DNA of 64,000 nt, from positions 1,240,001 to 1,304,000 of the forward strand of contig JAVLRN010000004.1 in NCBI GenBank assembly GCA_032821775.1. Direction: 5' to 3'. Origin of the DNA: Sanguinoderma infundibulare. Lineage: Eukaryota > Basidiomycota > Agaricomycetes > Polyporales > Polyporaceae. A program made the translations under genes and the position numbers. The notes beneath the pieces are model-generated. The model was not told the DNA's origin and searched no databases. It was given only the letters and a program-made list of their open reading frames with translations. Shown here piece by piece: positions 32,486 to 44,700 of this stretch. Each line of letters opens with the position of its first letter. Position 1 is the stretch's first letter.

Positions 32486-34417
32486 TCACGATGATGGTAA
32501 GCTAGGTAAGGACATCGTGCCCGGTTGCCCGGCGAGCGCCTGGCGAGCAGTGGGCACCGCGCCGCCGCGGGACTCGAGGTCCGCGAGCGACGGGAGCGAA
32601 ACATTGGCGTCTCTGAGCATCTGCTCGTAGACGCGGCCGAGGAGCTCGATGTGGATGACGCGCGTGCTCTCCGGCAGCCTGCCGCACCGCATGAAAGAGA
32701 GGCGCATCGTGCGGTCCGCGTCGCCAAAGTCCTTCGATCGACCTGGCCAGGAGTCGACGTGGTCCTCGGCGCAGTCGTGCCCGGCGAATTCGGGTTGCAA
32801 AGAGGGGATGACTCTCGCCCAGTGGGAGGGGGGTTCGGTGGGATGCGCGCGTGCGCACAAGCCGAGGGTGAGGTACACGAGGACCTTCAGGTCGCTGGGG
32901 TGGAAGAACCTGATGCCCGTGAAGGACCCGATTTCCAGGGGGAGCTGGTTTACCTCGAACTGCAGGGTGATGAGGCGAGCGAGGAGCCAGTGGGGGAAGC
33001 GGAACGGTGGAGCCGGCTTAGAGTTGATCATGAAATTAGCGGATGGGACGTCATCCGTACCAGATGGGTATGGGACGACGTAGAAGGTGCGCCACTTGGC
33101 CTCCACCAAGTGGCCGTTGAAGCAGAGGTTGTTCATATCAACCCCCAAGGTGACCATGCGAGCAACCTGTGGGTTGGGGCGGTTGGTGGTCCTATATACG
33201 CATCCAACGTGATAGCGCGGCCGCGTCGGATCCCTCCCACGAGGGTCGCGTTGCAGGAAAAGGCCAAGATGCCCCCGAATGCCCTGGCATAGGAGCACCG
33301 CAATAGTTGCATCGTCGGCCTCAAATACTGGAAGTCGGAGCTTGACGCCGTAGCTGGTCACTGTAACACGTGGAAGCTCGACGCTATCGAAGGGACCAGC
33401 GGCAGCTGCCAGAGCATCACCGTCCTGCGAGATCTATAAGAGACGTGAGCTGATACCAGAAGAAGCACAGAGATTACGACTGACAAACGCAGGATATGAT
33501 TGTTTCCCGATCTGGCCAAGGTCTGGGGTGAATGCGACAGGAAATTCCACATGCTTTGGCGAGGATGCGAGAAGGTACTGGAAAGAATGGCCGATCTTAA
33601 TGTCAGGCTCGAGAGTGATGCCGTGGTCGCTGAGAAGTCCTGGAAGGATACACGATCCGAAGGCGAAGAGACTGATGTCCGGATTGTCCCGCATGATTTC
33701 ATACTGGAGGCGCGTGAAGGCTCTCTTGCCCTCCCCGTAGTTTGTCGGCATGCTGACTCCGAAGAGGCCCATCAGGCAGTACGCCTCGTCCTCTACTCTG
33801 GTGGTCTTGCGCGCCGACGCCCAGAACATGCGGGTACAAAGGGAGAATTGCGCGCACTTTGCCTCCCGAGTCAAGACCCTCCGGTCGATCGTAGTGATAT
33901 CCGCAAGCAGCGTCGCTAGCGTCGCTTTGTCCCCCAACTCGTGCCAGTCAACGGATAGGAAGATGACGGAAGCGGGAGCGATAAGTTCCTGCAGTGTCCA
34001 CCCGCGCGTGTGCCAGCGACTCTTGCGGAAGGAGGAATCGGGGGCATCGAGGACGCAGCCGCTCGGTACGTCGGCGAGATAGGCGTAGCATACCTCTGCC
34101 TGCGAGTACCAGCGATACATGGAGTTGATGGACTCGGAGAGCTCGCTGCTACTCGCCTTGTCGATGCAGCAGGAGTCGATCCAAGCCCATCGATATCCAT
34201 GCTTCTCCGCGAGGATGCAGCACCCGCGAATCTTGGCAGAGACGACATCCCGAGGGTTCGTACCATCCCGTTTGCAGTGTTCAGCGATCGCTCGGACCTC
34301 GTGGAAAGACTGCTCGTCTCCGGCCCAGGTGTGCGAGAGGATGGCATAACCGCCATCGACGTCGTCGGCGCTGGAGAAATAGCGTAGCTCGGCGCGGTCG
34401 GTGCTGAGTAACCACAT
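32486..34417 (-). CDS. HET-domain protein 2 (heterokaryon-incompatibility family)
   Basis: Two exons on the minus strand (34417-33485 and 33433-32486) give about 626 residues. The start MWLLSTDRAELRYF, the HET blocks GYAILSHTWAGDE, RWAWIDSCCIDKASSSELSE and RGWTLQELIAP, and the closing YCLMGLFGVSMPTNYGEG closely follow HET protein 1. Exon 2 starts ISQDGDALAAAAG and has the shared C-terminal domain (VTVTSYGVKLRLPVFEADD, RSKDFGDADRTMRLSF, VIHIELLGRVYEQML). The intron sits at the equivalent place in both genes, so they are duplicates lying about 10 kb apart in the same orientation. The identity looks moderate, so the duplication is not very recent. A role in non-self recognition or cell death is inferred from the family. 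Confidence 0.88.
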
Positions 34418-34540
34418 GGCGTCGCGTACTGATCAGCAGAGTGTAAGCATTGCGAAAGGCAGGCGGCGTGAGAGATGTCAGTGTACTGTTCAACGCACAA
34501 GGTGATGCAGCGCAATAAGAGCGGCGAGATCGAAGCAGCA

Positions 34541-34565
34541 GGAAGGAAGGAAGGAAGGAAGGAAG
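34541..34565. repeat. (GGAA)n microsatellite
   Basis: About six uninterrupted GGAA units in the upstream region of HET gene 2. Confidence 0.85.
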
Positions 34566-34776
34566 TAAGGAGGAGAGGAGGAGTACGGTAATCGGCGCCT
34601 AAAATTGGCTCCTGGAGTCGTATGTTTGTATTCGTAAATCAAAGGGTCAATGGTAAGCGTGCACTTCCGGCTTGAACCCTTCCTTCCGAGTCGCGGTCTC
34701 TTCTGAACTGCATCCCTTGGGACTACTCGCCTCCTCCGAGTGGAGTCTGGACTGGGAGATTGGACTGGACACGCAT

Positions 34777-34802
34777 CGTGGGTTCGACTCCCGGCCAGTG
34801 CA
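34777..34802 (+). pseudogene. 3' half of a tRNA-Gly-like sequence
   Basis: CGTGGGTTCGACTCCCGG followed by CCAGTGCA is the T arm and acceptor end of a tRNA like the one at 31320. No matching 5' half was found within a tRNA's length upstream. Confidence 0.5.
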
Positions 34803-35235
34803 TCACCTTCAATTCTCCGCCTTTTTGGGCTTCCCTTCTTGCTATCTGCTTGCCCTCGCAAACGCACATAAGACATACAATACGTACTTATATTCAGCCC
34901 TTTTCCACTAAGGCCAAAAACGACGCCGAGTCCCCACAAAATCCGCGCTGCTAGAAACAAAAACGTTGCCATTACAGTACGCCGACACCGCCCCTGCCAA
35001 ACCGTCAAGTACATGCAACAGTAGGGGCCACACCCCCCACGACGTCCACCAAGTCAGCAGCACTACGGCCTACAACGGTCTACTCGACACAATCCCCCCA
35101 GTCCAGTCATGATGATCCCAGTAAGTGAAGTCGTGACAGTATCAGGTATCGGTACGCCACACGCGCGCATGAGGTGCTGGTATATCACCACACCCTGGCC
35201 CTAGCTACAATCATTGAAGTCCGAGAACGAAGAGG

Positions 35236-38200
35236 TTAGAGCGGGATGGCGCCCTTCAGGCGCAAGTCACGGCTGCTCGCCCCGACAGAGAACCGGAACG
35301 TGCCCTGCGGCTTGCGCCAGCCCTGCGCCACGACGTCCCACACGCTCAGGTCGTAGCGCGAGAGCGTGAGCGTGAGCGTCTTGCTCTCGCCCGGCTGGAG
35401 GAGGACGTCTGCGAAGCCGCGCAGGACGCTCGGCGGCTCACCCGCGCCCGCGGGGAAGTGCAGGTATAGTTGCGGGATCTTTAAACGAGCGCAAGTCAGT
35501 CAGGATCGCGTCCGTGGCGAGAAAGGGAGAGGAAGAGAGGAAGGAAAACGCACCTCGCCGCCCAGAACATTCCCGGTATTCTTCACCTCGAACGACACCT
35601 CGAACGCCGGCCTATGCAGCCACAGCGCAGTCGATCCCCCCTCCACATTCGGCGACGGCCGACCCCGCGCCCAGTCGTTCTCCAAATCCACGTCGGTCCC
35701 ATCGACCTGCGGCAGCGCCTTCACACTCAAGCCCTCATACGCGAAAGTCGTGTACGACAGCCCGAACCCGAACTCGAACCGCGGCGTGATCCCGTTCGCG
35801 TCAAAGTGTCGGTAGTCGATGTTCAACCCCTCCGTGTACTCCATCAGGATGATCTCGTTCGTGTTCCCGCCCGTGATGAGCTGCGCGGGGTAGTCCGCCG
35901 CGCTCTTCGCGATCGTGTACGCGAGCCGCCCCGAGGGGTTCACCGCGCCGTACAGCACGTCGATGAGCGAGTTACCCGACTCTTGTCCGGGGAGGCCCGC
36001 CCAGAGCACGGCGGTGATGTTCGGGTTCTCGATCCACGCCTCGATGATCGCAGGGCCCACAGAGTGCACGACGACGACGGTGTTCGGGTTCACCTCCGCG
36101 ACGGCTTGGATCAGGTTATCAGCGTTGCCCCAGAGCGTCAGATTCTGCCGGTCACCCTCGTTGCCATCGACGATCATGTCCTCGCCCGAGTCAGCATTGA
36201 CGAACACGATAGCTACGTCCTGGTCGAGGGCGGTCGAAGCCGCGCCCGCGAGATCCCAATTGTTCAGGAACCAAGAGACGCTAGAGCGGTCCTGACGCGC
36301 ACGCTCCTGGATGGCCTCGAGCGGGGTGATGAGGTACGGGAAGTTATCCGTGCCGGAGCCCCACCCCATCGCGAGCGTGCCATCGTCGCCGGCGCGATCG
36401 AGGTAGCCGTTCGGGCCACGGGAGGATGGGCCAGAGTCGTCACCTGTTCCAAATCGGATAAAAGAAGTGAGCACATGCGACAGAATAGAAGAGACACACG
36501 GCTGACCGAAGCACGCACCAATAATAGCGAGGGACCGCGGCTTGCCGAGCGGAAGCGTACCACGGACATTCTTCAGCAAGACCGTGCTCGCCGCGCCGAT
36601 CTCGCGCACGACCTTGAAGTGGTCGTCTTGCACGTCCACATGCGCATTCGTGGCCGTGTCGTTCAGGGAGAAGACGTTGAAGCTCACTGTGCCACACATC
36701 GTTAGCACCCGATCATGGCGACAAAAAGGCATACGAGCTAAGGAGGAAAGACGCACCGTCGGGGTAGTTCTGGTCCTGACCGAGGAGGTACCACGCAGCG
36801 ATAATGCGCTCCGACATGTCGTTCACGCGCGCCTCCGCGATCGTCCCGTTCTCGACGAACGCAGTCAGGTTCGCACCCCACCAGCTCGTGCCGGAGAAGA
36901 ACGAGATGTCGCCCGGCATAGACATCTATGCGCGTTATTATGATCATCAGCATATTGCGTACATGTGTGATGGGGCAGATGCATTGACGCAAAGACACGT
37001 ACGTCGAGACCTCCGACGGCCGCGAGGGTGGAGTGGTGCGCGCCCCAGTCGGACATGACGTAGCCCTGGAAGCCGAGCTCGCCCTTGAGGATCTGGTTCA
37101 GTGTCCGGTCGTTCTCGCATGCCCACGTCGCGTTCACTTGGTCTGGTTACGCCCGATGTCAGTATCTCGCGTAAAAACGTTGCGCGACTGACAAGGGAAA
37201 AACACGCACTGTAGCTGCACATGACGCTAGCAACACCAGCCTGTACCGCGCGCATGAACGGGTGCACGTAAATCTCATGCTCCGTCCGGTCGTCAACGTC
37301 CGATGACTCGTGGTCGCGCAAGTGCTCCTGCTCGCTGCAACACAATCGCCGCATCAGCGAATGTCGCCTCAATCTCAATCCGGAAAATGTACTTGTTGAT
37401 GTAGTGCTTCGCACACGCCTGCGCCCCGCCCGCCTGCTACCCCACCACCGTCTCATACGCGGCCTCGCCCGTCAAGAACGGGTCCGCGCCGAACCCCTCC
37501 CAATTCCGTCCCCCCTGGGCGATCCTTCCCATATTCATCATTGGCCCAAGCCCCACATGTACGCCTTTGCCCTTGAACTCCTGCCCGATCGCCTGGCCCA
37601 GCGCACGTATGAGCGTGCGGTTCCACGTGGTGGCCGCGTTGATGCCCGCAGGAAAGGCGGTCACGAAGTCCGTGTAGCGCACCCCGAGCGGAGAGTCCTC
37701 GAGACACAGGCCGGGCCAGGTGCCGACGCCTGCGATGTTGCCGATGCAACGGCCGTGCCCCAAGCCGACGCCAGTCGAGACATTGACCTTTTGCTCGAGC
37801 GTCCACCCCGAGATGAGCTGCTGCGCCTTGGCCTTCGCTTGTGCCCATGCGGGGCCGAAGTCGGGGATGAGCGGGGAGCCGGGGGGCGGGGGCGAGTTGA
37901 CGGAGGTGGAGGGGAAGACGCCGGGGATGGGGGAGGCCGATGGGACGGGGAAGGCGGAGAAGGGGTAGGAGGAGATGGGGAGCGTAATGTAGGCTGGAGA
38001 GACGGGCCTGGTCAGATAGAGTCCACACCTTGAAAGAGAAGCGAATGAAAATAGACGTTAAACACTATAACTATGACACTTTGGAGAAGGCTCCCCGACG
38101 CGAGAAAAGACCGGGAATGAATTTCAGACGCGGCTGTATGCGCAGTCGACGACCGCAGAGCACCACATATGGTAAGAAGCGAAGATGGGATGGGAACACG

Positions 38201-38591
38201 TACTGGACTCGGTCGCGGGAGCACCATTGGTGGTGGTCACCGGTGCAGAGGCAGCGACAGAAGTCGCGTTGGATACCGCAGACGACGGGACGGACAAGAG
38301 GGAGCTAGCCAAAGTGGAGGATACCACGCTGGGGATCGCGCCGGAGACCGCACTGGAAGCCGCGCTCGAAACCGATGGTGCTGAGGCAGAGAGAGAAAGA
38401 ATGGACGCGCTTCCGGAGCTTGCAGGGGCCGACGGGGTGCTCGCGGGCAGCGACAGCACGGTGGAGTCGGCATCCAAGACAGGCGAGACAACATCATTGA
38501 GTAGGGTGCCAGAACGAGCAGCGTTAGTATAGACTGTGAGGAGGAGGAAGGCGCAGAGGGCCGACAACTTGGAGTTGAGGGTGAGGGCCAT
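35236..38591 (-). pseudogene. GH3 beta-glucosidase copy 1, with one in-frame TAG
   Basis: Eight exons on the minus strand: 38591-38204, 37993-37393, 37334-37210, 37142-37003, 36925-36757, 36686-36519, 36443-35554 and 35478-35236. All phases agree with copy 2 and would give about 907 residues. A signal peptide (MALTLNSKLSALCAFLLLTVYTNA) is followed by a Ser/Ala-rich region of about 100 residues, then the GH3 N-domain with the KHYI segment and the nucleophile in VMSDWGAHHS (Asp403), and the GH3 C-domain (LWAGLPGQESGNSLIDVLYG, FGFGLSYTTF). The only defect is TAG at 37437-37439 in place of the codon for Trp315 (TGG in copy 2). All other exons and splice sites look intact, so the loss is very recent, or the base needs checking. 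The enzyme would release glucose from cellobiose outside the cell. Confidence 0.85.
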
Positions 38592-38672
38592 CGCGGCGAC
38601 GTCGACCAGATTCCGGCAGAGACGAGCAGCAAGTGGGACCGGGGAATGTTCGGTACGCCATGGCTGAGGGCG

Positions 38673-38679
38673 TTTTATA
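38673..38679 (-). promoter_or_regulatory. TATA box of beta-glucosidase copy 1
   Basis: TATAAAA on the minus strand, about 82 bases before the start codon. The surrounding promoter (GGCGGTATAAAACGCCC) is shared with copy 2. Confidence 0.6.
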
Positions 38680-38840
38680 CCGCCCGCGAAGCGAAGAATG
38701 GACGAGGAAGGCGTTGGAGACGAATATTAATCGCAACATAGCCGGCCGTCACTCGACGACAGTACTAGCTAGTCAACGAGTTGTTTCTCCCGATCTGTTT
38801 GCTGACCGGCGGCAAGTGAGTGACGTCAGGGGGTTTAGTA

Positions 38841-39557
38841 TGAGCTGGCCAACCTCCGTGTACTCAGTCAGCATGATTTGGTTCGCACACGAACCGCGAG
38901 GTCTCATCAGCATAAGAATCAGTCGGGCTCGGGCCCGTCTCGCGTGCTCATCGCGGGTCAGATAACCCTGATGCCGAGCGGACACCACGGGGCCGCATGG
39001 GAGAAGTTGAAGAACAGCTCTGAAGCGGTTCGGCGGCAGAAGGAGATGCGGGTGATGGATCTAAAGGCTAAGTGAGCGAAGCTCCTTGCAGAGGGTTATA
39101 TGAGTAGGAACGCGCCGCTGGGATGGTACTGGAATGCTTTTACAAGTTGACGCATGTACTCCCGCGCGCACCGACAGATGGCGGAGATGACGGCCGATGG
39201 GAAAGTGCAAACCACCTGCTGGGGGGCAAGGAGCCGGATGGAGAAGCCGGCGCTGCGCACGGTTGAATATCAACTCTTGAGCAGTTTGCCTTTGGCGATT
39301 ACGGCAGATATCAAGGAAAATCAGTAGGCAGAATAACAACAGAGACGAAGTAGAAGCAAGGGGTGCCACCCACGAACGTTGTTGAGGAGGCGTTAGGGAG
39401 GGGATATGTCAAGGCAGAGAAGAATGCGACGAACTGGTTGGGAAGGCCTCGAGGACGGGAGGCAATGGTAACGGGTACACCGATCCAGACGGAGGAGAGA
39501 ACTGGAGAGAAGGAGGCGGCAGAGTCGGCTAAAGTCATGACACACACTAGGGTGGTC
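38841..39557 (+). repeat. Inverted repeat A (~720 bp)
   Basis: This stretch matches the reverse complement of 46500-47227 from TGAGCTGGCCAACCT to GGTGGTC. It lies upstream of beta-glucosidase copy 1. An open frame on the minus strand (39369-39061) has a counterpart in the other copy, but no known domain. Confidence 0.85.
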
Positions 39558-39785
39558 CAGGCTCCTTCCCACCGCCACTCTGAAGTTCAGGCTATCCAGG
39601 AGTGGGGTCGAGGCAGAATAAGAGAGGCGGGACGCAGCCTTGATCATGTAAACGCCGGCAGATGTTGATCATGATCACGTGTAGATTCCAGATAAGATGG
39701 GGGAGGATGAGAAGATTGAAGACGGTGGTGGCGAAGGTCATGCAGCGCACCGTCGCGGACGACGTGGGTTTGTTCCGAAGCGGTT

Positions 39786-40409
39786 GTGATAGGTACTCCT
39801 GTCGTCCTCACGCTTCTCGAGGGCTCTGCAGATAAGGATGACGCTCATCGTCCGCGCAGTTTGCGGGCCACCTGGATCCGCAATCCCATCCTGCGCGTCG
39901 TTCGCGAGCACTCAGTCGGGTTTGCGAAGAGACTGTCGGCCAACCTCGTCTTCCAAGCACCCTCGGTCAGTTCCCTGACCGATGCCGTCCTTCGCGTGGT
40001 CCACGACTCTTCGGGTGCTGATGCTGATGCCGGAACAGTCGCCCCGGAGGTCCTCGTCCGACTCGCAGAGCAAGGCTATTCTGCCAATCTACCTCCCCGA
40101 CCTTCTGGTCTGCGACCCCGCGCGGCCTACACAAAGGATGTTGTCGTCATCACAGGAACTACGTGCGGTTTCGGCTGCGACATCCTCCACCACTTGCTGC
40201 TGGACGACGAGGTTGGCATGGTGTATGCGTTTAACTGGCGAGGGTCGAACGCTAAGGAAACGCAGCGCGCACGCTTCAGAGAACGAGGGTTGGATGGGAG
40301 CCTTCTCGAGTCCGCCAAGTTCAAGATGGTCGAAGCGGAACTGGATGTCCCCGGCTTCGGTGTAGAAGAGATGCTGTCGAACGAGGTCAGCGGTAAACTT
40401 GCATCTTAG
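39786..40409 (+). pseudogene. Fragment of an NRPS-like adenylate-forming reductase
   Basis: The frame starts inside a carrier-protein domain (SLRATWIRNPILRVVRE, LSANLVFQAPSVSSLTDAVL) and runs into the start of a thioester-reductase domain: LPPRPSGLRPRAAYTKDVVV, ITGTTCGFGCDILHHLL (the NADPH-binding glycine motif), then FNWRGSNAKETQRARFRERG and FKMVEAELDVPGFG. It stops at 40409 without the rest of the reductase, and there is no adenylation domain upstream. Ala-domain-type reductases of this kind reduce aryl or fatty acids in basidiomycetes. The carrier motif normally has Asp before the pantetheine Ser (DSL); here it reads RSL, so the site is also altered. The fragment looks fairly young because about 200 codons are still open. 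Confidence 0.8.
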
Positions 40410-41404
40410 TGTTGTGCGTTTGCCTTGCGCTCAGCACGACGACCAGATCCGCACCTACGTTAGTACGCACCTCATGCTCAACGGTGCGTCAATGTGTCTT
40501 CCAGCTTCAGCTTCAGCTCTTACCACGACTTGTCTCACAGGCATATGCAGCGCTCAAGATCGAGGATATCGAGCCTCTCACGCATCTGACCAGACTGGAA
40601 CATCTTTCTATCTCTCTAGCCCGGACGGGAAACACAGCTACCCCGCTCCCCTTTCCAACTTTTCTCAGCCTTCCAGTCAGGATCCAAGTACCTTCGAAGC
40701 CATTCCGGTGAGTAGCGCCCTCCCAGTACGTGCATGGTGTTCACTGTGCAAGGTCTTGCTGTCGTCTATATATCATGTATCAGCTCTGTGCATGTAGGTT
40801 CTTAGGGAATAAAATCAATATCAGATTTCCATTTTATTTCGAGTGTGCTACTAGAATCCGAGTGGAGCAACAGGAATTATGGGGATACCAGTGCAACGTC
40901 TCGGGGTGCCTATCAGCTGCAGCATCTATCGGATGTCTATCGAGTACTCGAGAGCCGCGCATGACCACTATCGACTACTATATGAAAAGGTACCTTACCC
41001 TTCCGCTATCCCTCCTCTCGAGCAGCGAGAGTACTAGGGAGCGAGGTGGATTTTTCCTGATGTTCCGACAACACCCTACACAGGGTATGCATACCCCGTC
41101 CCTCCCTACACACCATAGCCCGGACCTGTCGTGTATCTATATCCCGCCTCAGACTGCATACGATGGCCCAGACCGGTCACGTATCCATTCCGATGTGGTG
41201 TCTTGCAGCGACATGCGATGTCAGAGTCTATTCTATCGGAGTTCCTATGAAATCCTTTGCCCTGTAGGCCACGGTTTGCAGCGCCCTGTGGGGATTCCAG
41301 AAGTATCCATTCAGACGGGCACTTTTGGTGATGTGCCTTGCTATCTGCTTACCTCTCGAAGCCGCGGCAAACTTGCGTACTTAAAGCCAGCCTAGCCAAG
41401 ATTC
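40410..41404. other. Stretch without a supported gene
   Basis: After the reductase fragment, frames on the plus strand stay open for 100-220 codons (for example 40730-41395), but they show no known domain and no clear exon structure. It lies directly before the second beta-glucosidase duplication unit. Confidence 0.45.
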
Positions 41405-41761
41405 CTTTTCCACTAAAAGCGAATATGACGCCGAGTCCACACGACGCACACTCAACGTACTCAACATCCGCGCTGCTAGAAACAAAGAAGTTGTCATTAT
41501 AGTATGTTGACGTTGTCTCGTCAACTACATGCAACAGTCGGGGCCACACCCCCAACGACGTCCACCAAGTCAGCAGCCGTGGTTTACGGCCTACAACGGT
41601 CTACTCGACACAATTCCCCCAGTCCAGTCATAATCCGAGGAAGCGAAGTCGTGACGGTATCAGGTATCGGTATCAGTAAGCCACGCCCGCGCACGAAGTG
41701 CTGGTATATCGCCACATCCTCCCGTCCCAGCTACAATCATTCAAGTCCGGAAACGAAGAGA

Positions 41762-44700
41762 TCAGAGCGGGATGGCGCCATTCAACCGCAAGTCACGGCT
41801 GCTCGCCCCGACCGAGAACCGGAACGTCCCCTGCGGCTTGCGCCAGCCCTGCGCCACGACGTCCCACACGCTCAGGTCGTAGCGCGAGAGCGAGAGCGTG
41901 ACCGTCTTGCTCTCGCCCGGCTGGAGGAGCACGTCCGCGAAGCCGCGCAGGACACTCGGCGGCTCGCCCGCGCCCGCGGGGAAGTGAAGGTATAGTTGCG
42001 GGATCTGTAGCCGAGCGCAAGTCAGTCAGGATCGCGTCCGTGGAGAAAGGGAGAGGAAGAGAGGAAGGAGAACGCACCTCACCGCCCAGAACATTCCCGG
42101 TATTCTTCACCACGAACGACACCTCGAACGCCGGCCGGTGGAGCCACAGCGCAGTCGATCCCCCCTCCACATTCGGCGACGGCCTTCCCCGCGCCCATTC
42201 GTTCTCCGAATCCACGTCGGTCCCATCGAGCTGCGGCAGCGCCTTCACACTCAAGCCCTCATACGCAAAGGTCGTGTACGACAACCCGAACCCGAACTCG
42301 AACCGCGGCGTGATCCCGTTCGCGTCAAAGTGACGGTAGTCGATGTTCAAGCCCTCCGTGTACTCGATCAGGATGATCTCGTTCGTGTTCCCGCCCGTGA
42401 TGAGCTGCGCGGGGTAGTCCGCCGCGCTCTTCGCGATCGTGTACGCGAGCCGCCCGGAGGGGTTCACCACGCCGTACAGCACGTCGATGAGCGAGTTGCC
42501 CGACTCTTGTCCGGGGAGACCCGCCCAGAGCACGGCGGTGATGTTCGGGTTCTCGATCCACGACTCGATGATCGCAGGGCCCACAGAGTGGACGACGACT
42601 ACGGTGTTCGGGTTCACCTCCGCGACGGCTTGGATCAGGTTGTCAGCGTTGCCCCAGAGCGTCAGATTCTTCCGGTCGCCCTCGTTGCCGTCGACGGTGA
42701 TGTAGTCCTCGCCCGAGTCAGCGTTGACGAACACGACAGCGACGTCCTGGTTGAGCGCGGTCGAAGCCGCGCCAGCGAGGTCCCAGTTATTCAGGAACCA
42801 CGAGACGCTAGAGCGGTCCTGACGGGCGCGCGCCTGAATAGCCTCGAGCGGTGTGATGAGGTACGGGAAGTTATCCGTGCCGGAGCCCCACCCCATCGCG
42901 AGCGTGCCGTCGTCGCCGCCGCGGTCGGTGTAGCCGTTCGGGCCACGGGAGGACGGGCCAGCGTCGTCACCTGTTCCAAATCGAGATCAGCGCGAAGTAG
43001 TTAGCACATGTCAAATAACAGAAGTGGCTGGCCGAAGCACGCACCAATAATAGCGAGGGACCGTGGCTTGCCGAGCGGAAGCGTACCACGGACATTCTTC
43101 AGCAGGACCGTGCTCGCCGCGCCAATCTCGCGCACGACCTTGAAGTGGTCGTCTTGCACATCCACATGCGCGTTCGTGGCCGGGTCGTTCGGGAAGAAGG
43201 CGTTGAAGCTCACTGTGCCACTCACCGTTAGCACCCGATCATAGCGACAAAAAGGCATGCGAACTAAGGAGGAAAGACGCACCGTCGGGGTAGTTCTGGT
43301 CCTGACCGAGGAGGTACCACGCGGCGATAATGCGCTCCGACATATCGTCCACGCGCGCCTCCGCTATCGTCCCGTTCTCAACGAACGCAGTCAGGTTCGC
43401 GCCCCACCAGCTCGTGCCGGAGCCGAACGAGATGTCGCCCGGCATAGACATCTATGTGCGTTATTATTATCATCAGCATACCGCGTCCATGGGTGAGGGG
43501 GCAGATGCATTGACGCAAAGGCACGTACGTCGAGACCTCCGACGGCCGCGAGGGTGGAGTGGTGCGCGCCCCAGTCGGACATGACGTAGCCCTGGAAGCC
43601 GAGCTCGCCCTTGAGGATCTGGTTCAGCGTCCGGTCGTTCTCGCACGCCCACGTCGCGTTCACTTGGTCTGGTTGAGCGCGCTTTCAGTATCTCGTGCAA
43701 GGACGCCGCGCGATCGACAGCGAAAAAGGACGCACTGTAGCTGCACATGACGCTAGCAACACCAGCCTGTACCGCGCGCATGAACGGGTGCACGTAAATC
43801 TCATGCTCCGTCCGGTCGTCGACGTCCGATGACTCGTGGTCGCGCAGGTGCTCCTGCTCGCTGCAATCACCATCGCCGCTTCAGCGAACGTCGCCTCAAA
43901 ATTCCGATGACGCCAACGTACTTGTTGATATAGTGCTTCGCACACGCCTGCGCCCCGCCCGCCTGCCACCCCAACACCGTCTCATACGCCGCCTCGCCCG
44001 TCAAGAACGGGTCCGCACCGAACCCCTCCCAATTCCGACCCCCTTGGGCGATTCTTCCCATATTCATCATCGGCCCCAGCCCGACATGTGCGCCCTTGCC
44101 CTTGAACTCCTGCCCGATCGCCTGGCCCCGCGCGCGGATGAGTGTGCGGTTCCATGTCGTGGCCGCGTTGATGCCTGCGGGGAACGCGGTCACAAAGTCG
44201 GTGAAGCGGACCCCGAGCGGAGAGTCCTCGAGACAGAGGCCGGGCCAGGTGCCGACGGCTGGGATGTTGCCGACGCAGCGGCCGCCCATCCAGCCGACCC
44301 CGGTCGAAACGTTAACCTTTTGCTCGAGCGTCCAGCCCGACATGAGCTGCTGCGCCTTGGCTTTCGCTTGTGCCCATGCGGGGCCGAAGTCAGGGATGAG
44401 CGGGGAGCCGGGGGGCGGGGGCGAGTTGATGGAGGTGGAGGGGAAGACGCCAGGGATGGGGGAGGCCGATGGGACGGGGAAGGCGGAGAAGGGGTAGGAG
44501 GAGATGGGGATCGTGATGTAGGCTGGAGAGACGGGCTCGGTCAGATGGAGTCCACAACTTGAAACAAGAGCGTATGAAAATAGGCGTTAAACACCATGAC
44601 TATGACACTTCGAGGCGCATACACCCGGTAACAACGGAGTGGCGGCAGAGAACATACGAGATTGGTATGCCGCAGCGCAGTAAGGTTCGACTGGGGGGAA

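Larger units (their letters stand above)
34900..38830. repeat. Direct duplication unit, copy 1 (beta-glucosidase locus)
   Basis: From the 3' flank (GCTGCTAGAAACAAA, ACAGTATCAGGTATCGGTA) through the gene and its promoter, this stretch is alignable with 41405-46140 in the same orientation. Copy 2 is longer mainly because of extra DNA in intron 1. Confidence 0.85.

Noticed and set aside
35614..36705. 363-codon plus-strand frame opposite beta-glucosidase copy 1 (and a similar one at 42138-43004)
   Set aside because: Arg-rich shadow of the GC-rich coding strand; it crosses introns of the real gene and matches no family.
39061..39369. Conserved ~100-codon frame in both inverted repeats as a protein gene
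   Set aside because: Both copies have insertions and deletions at the frame ends and no recognisable domain; the similarity is explained by the DNA repeat. Kept only as part of the repeat.
40730..41395. 221-codon open frame after the reductase fragment
   Set aside because: No domain, no signal peptide, and odd composition; not enough to call a gene.
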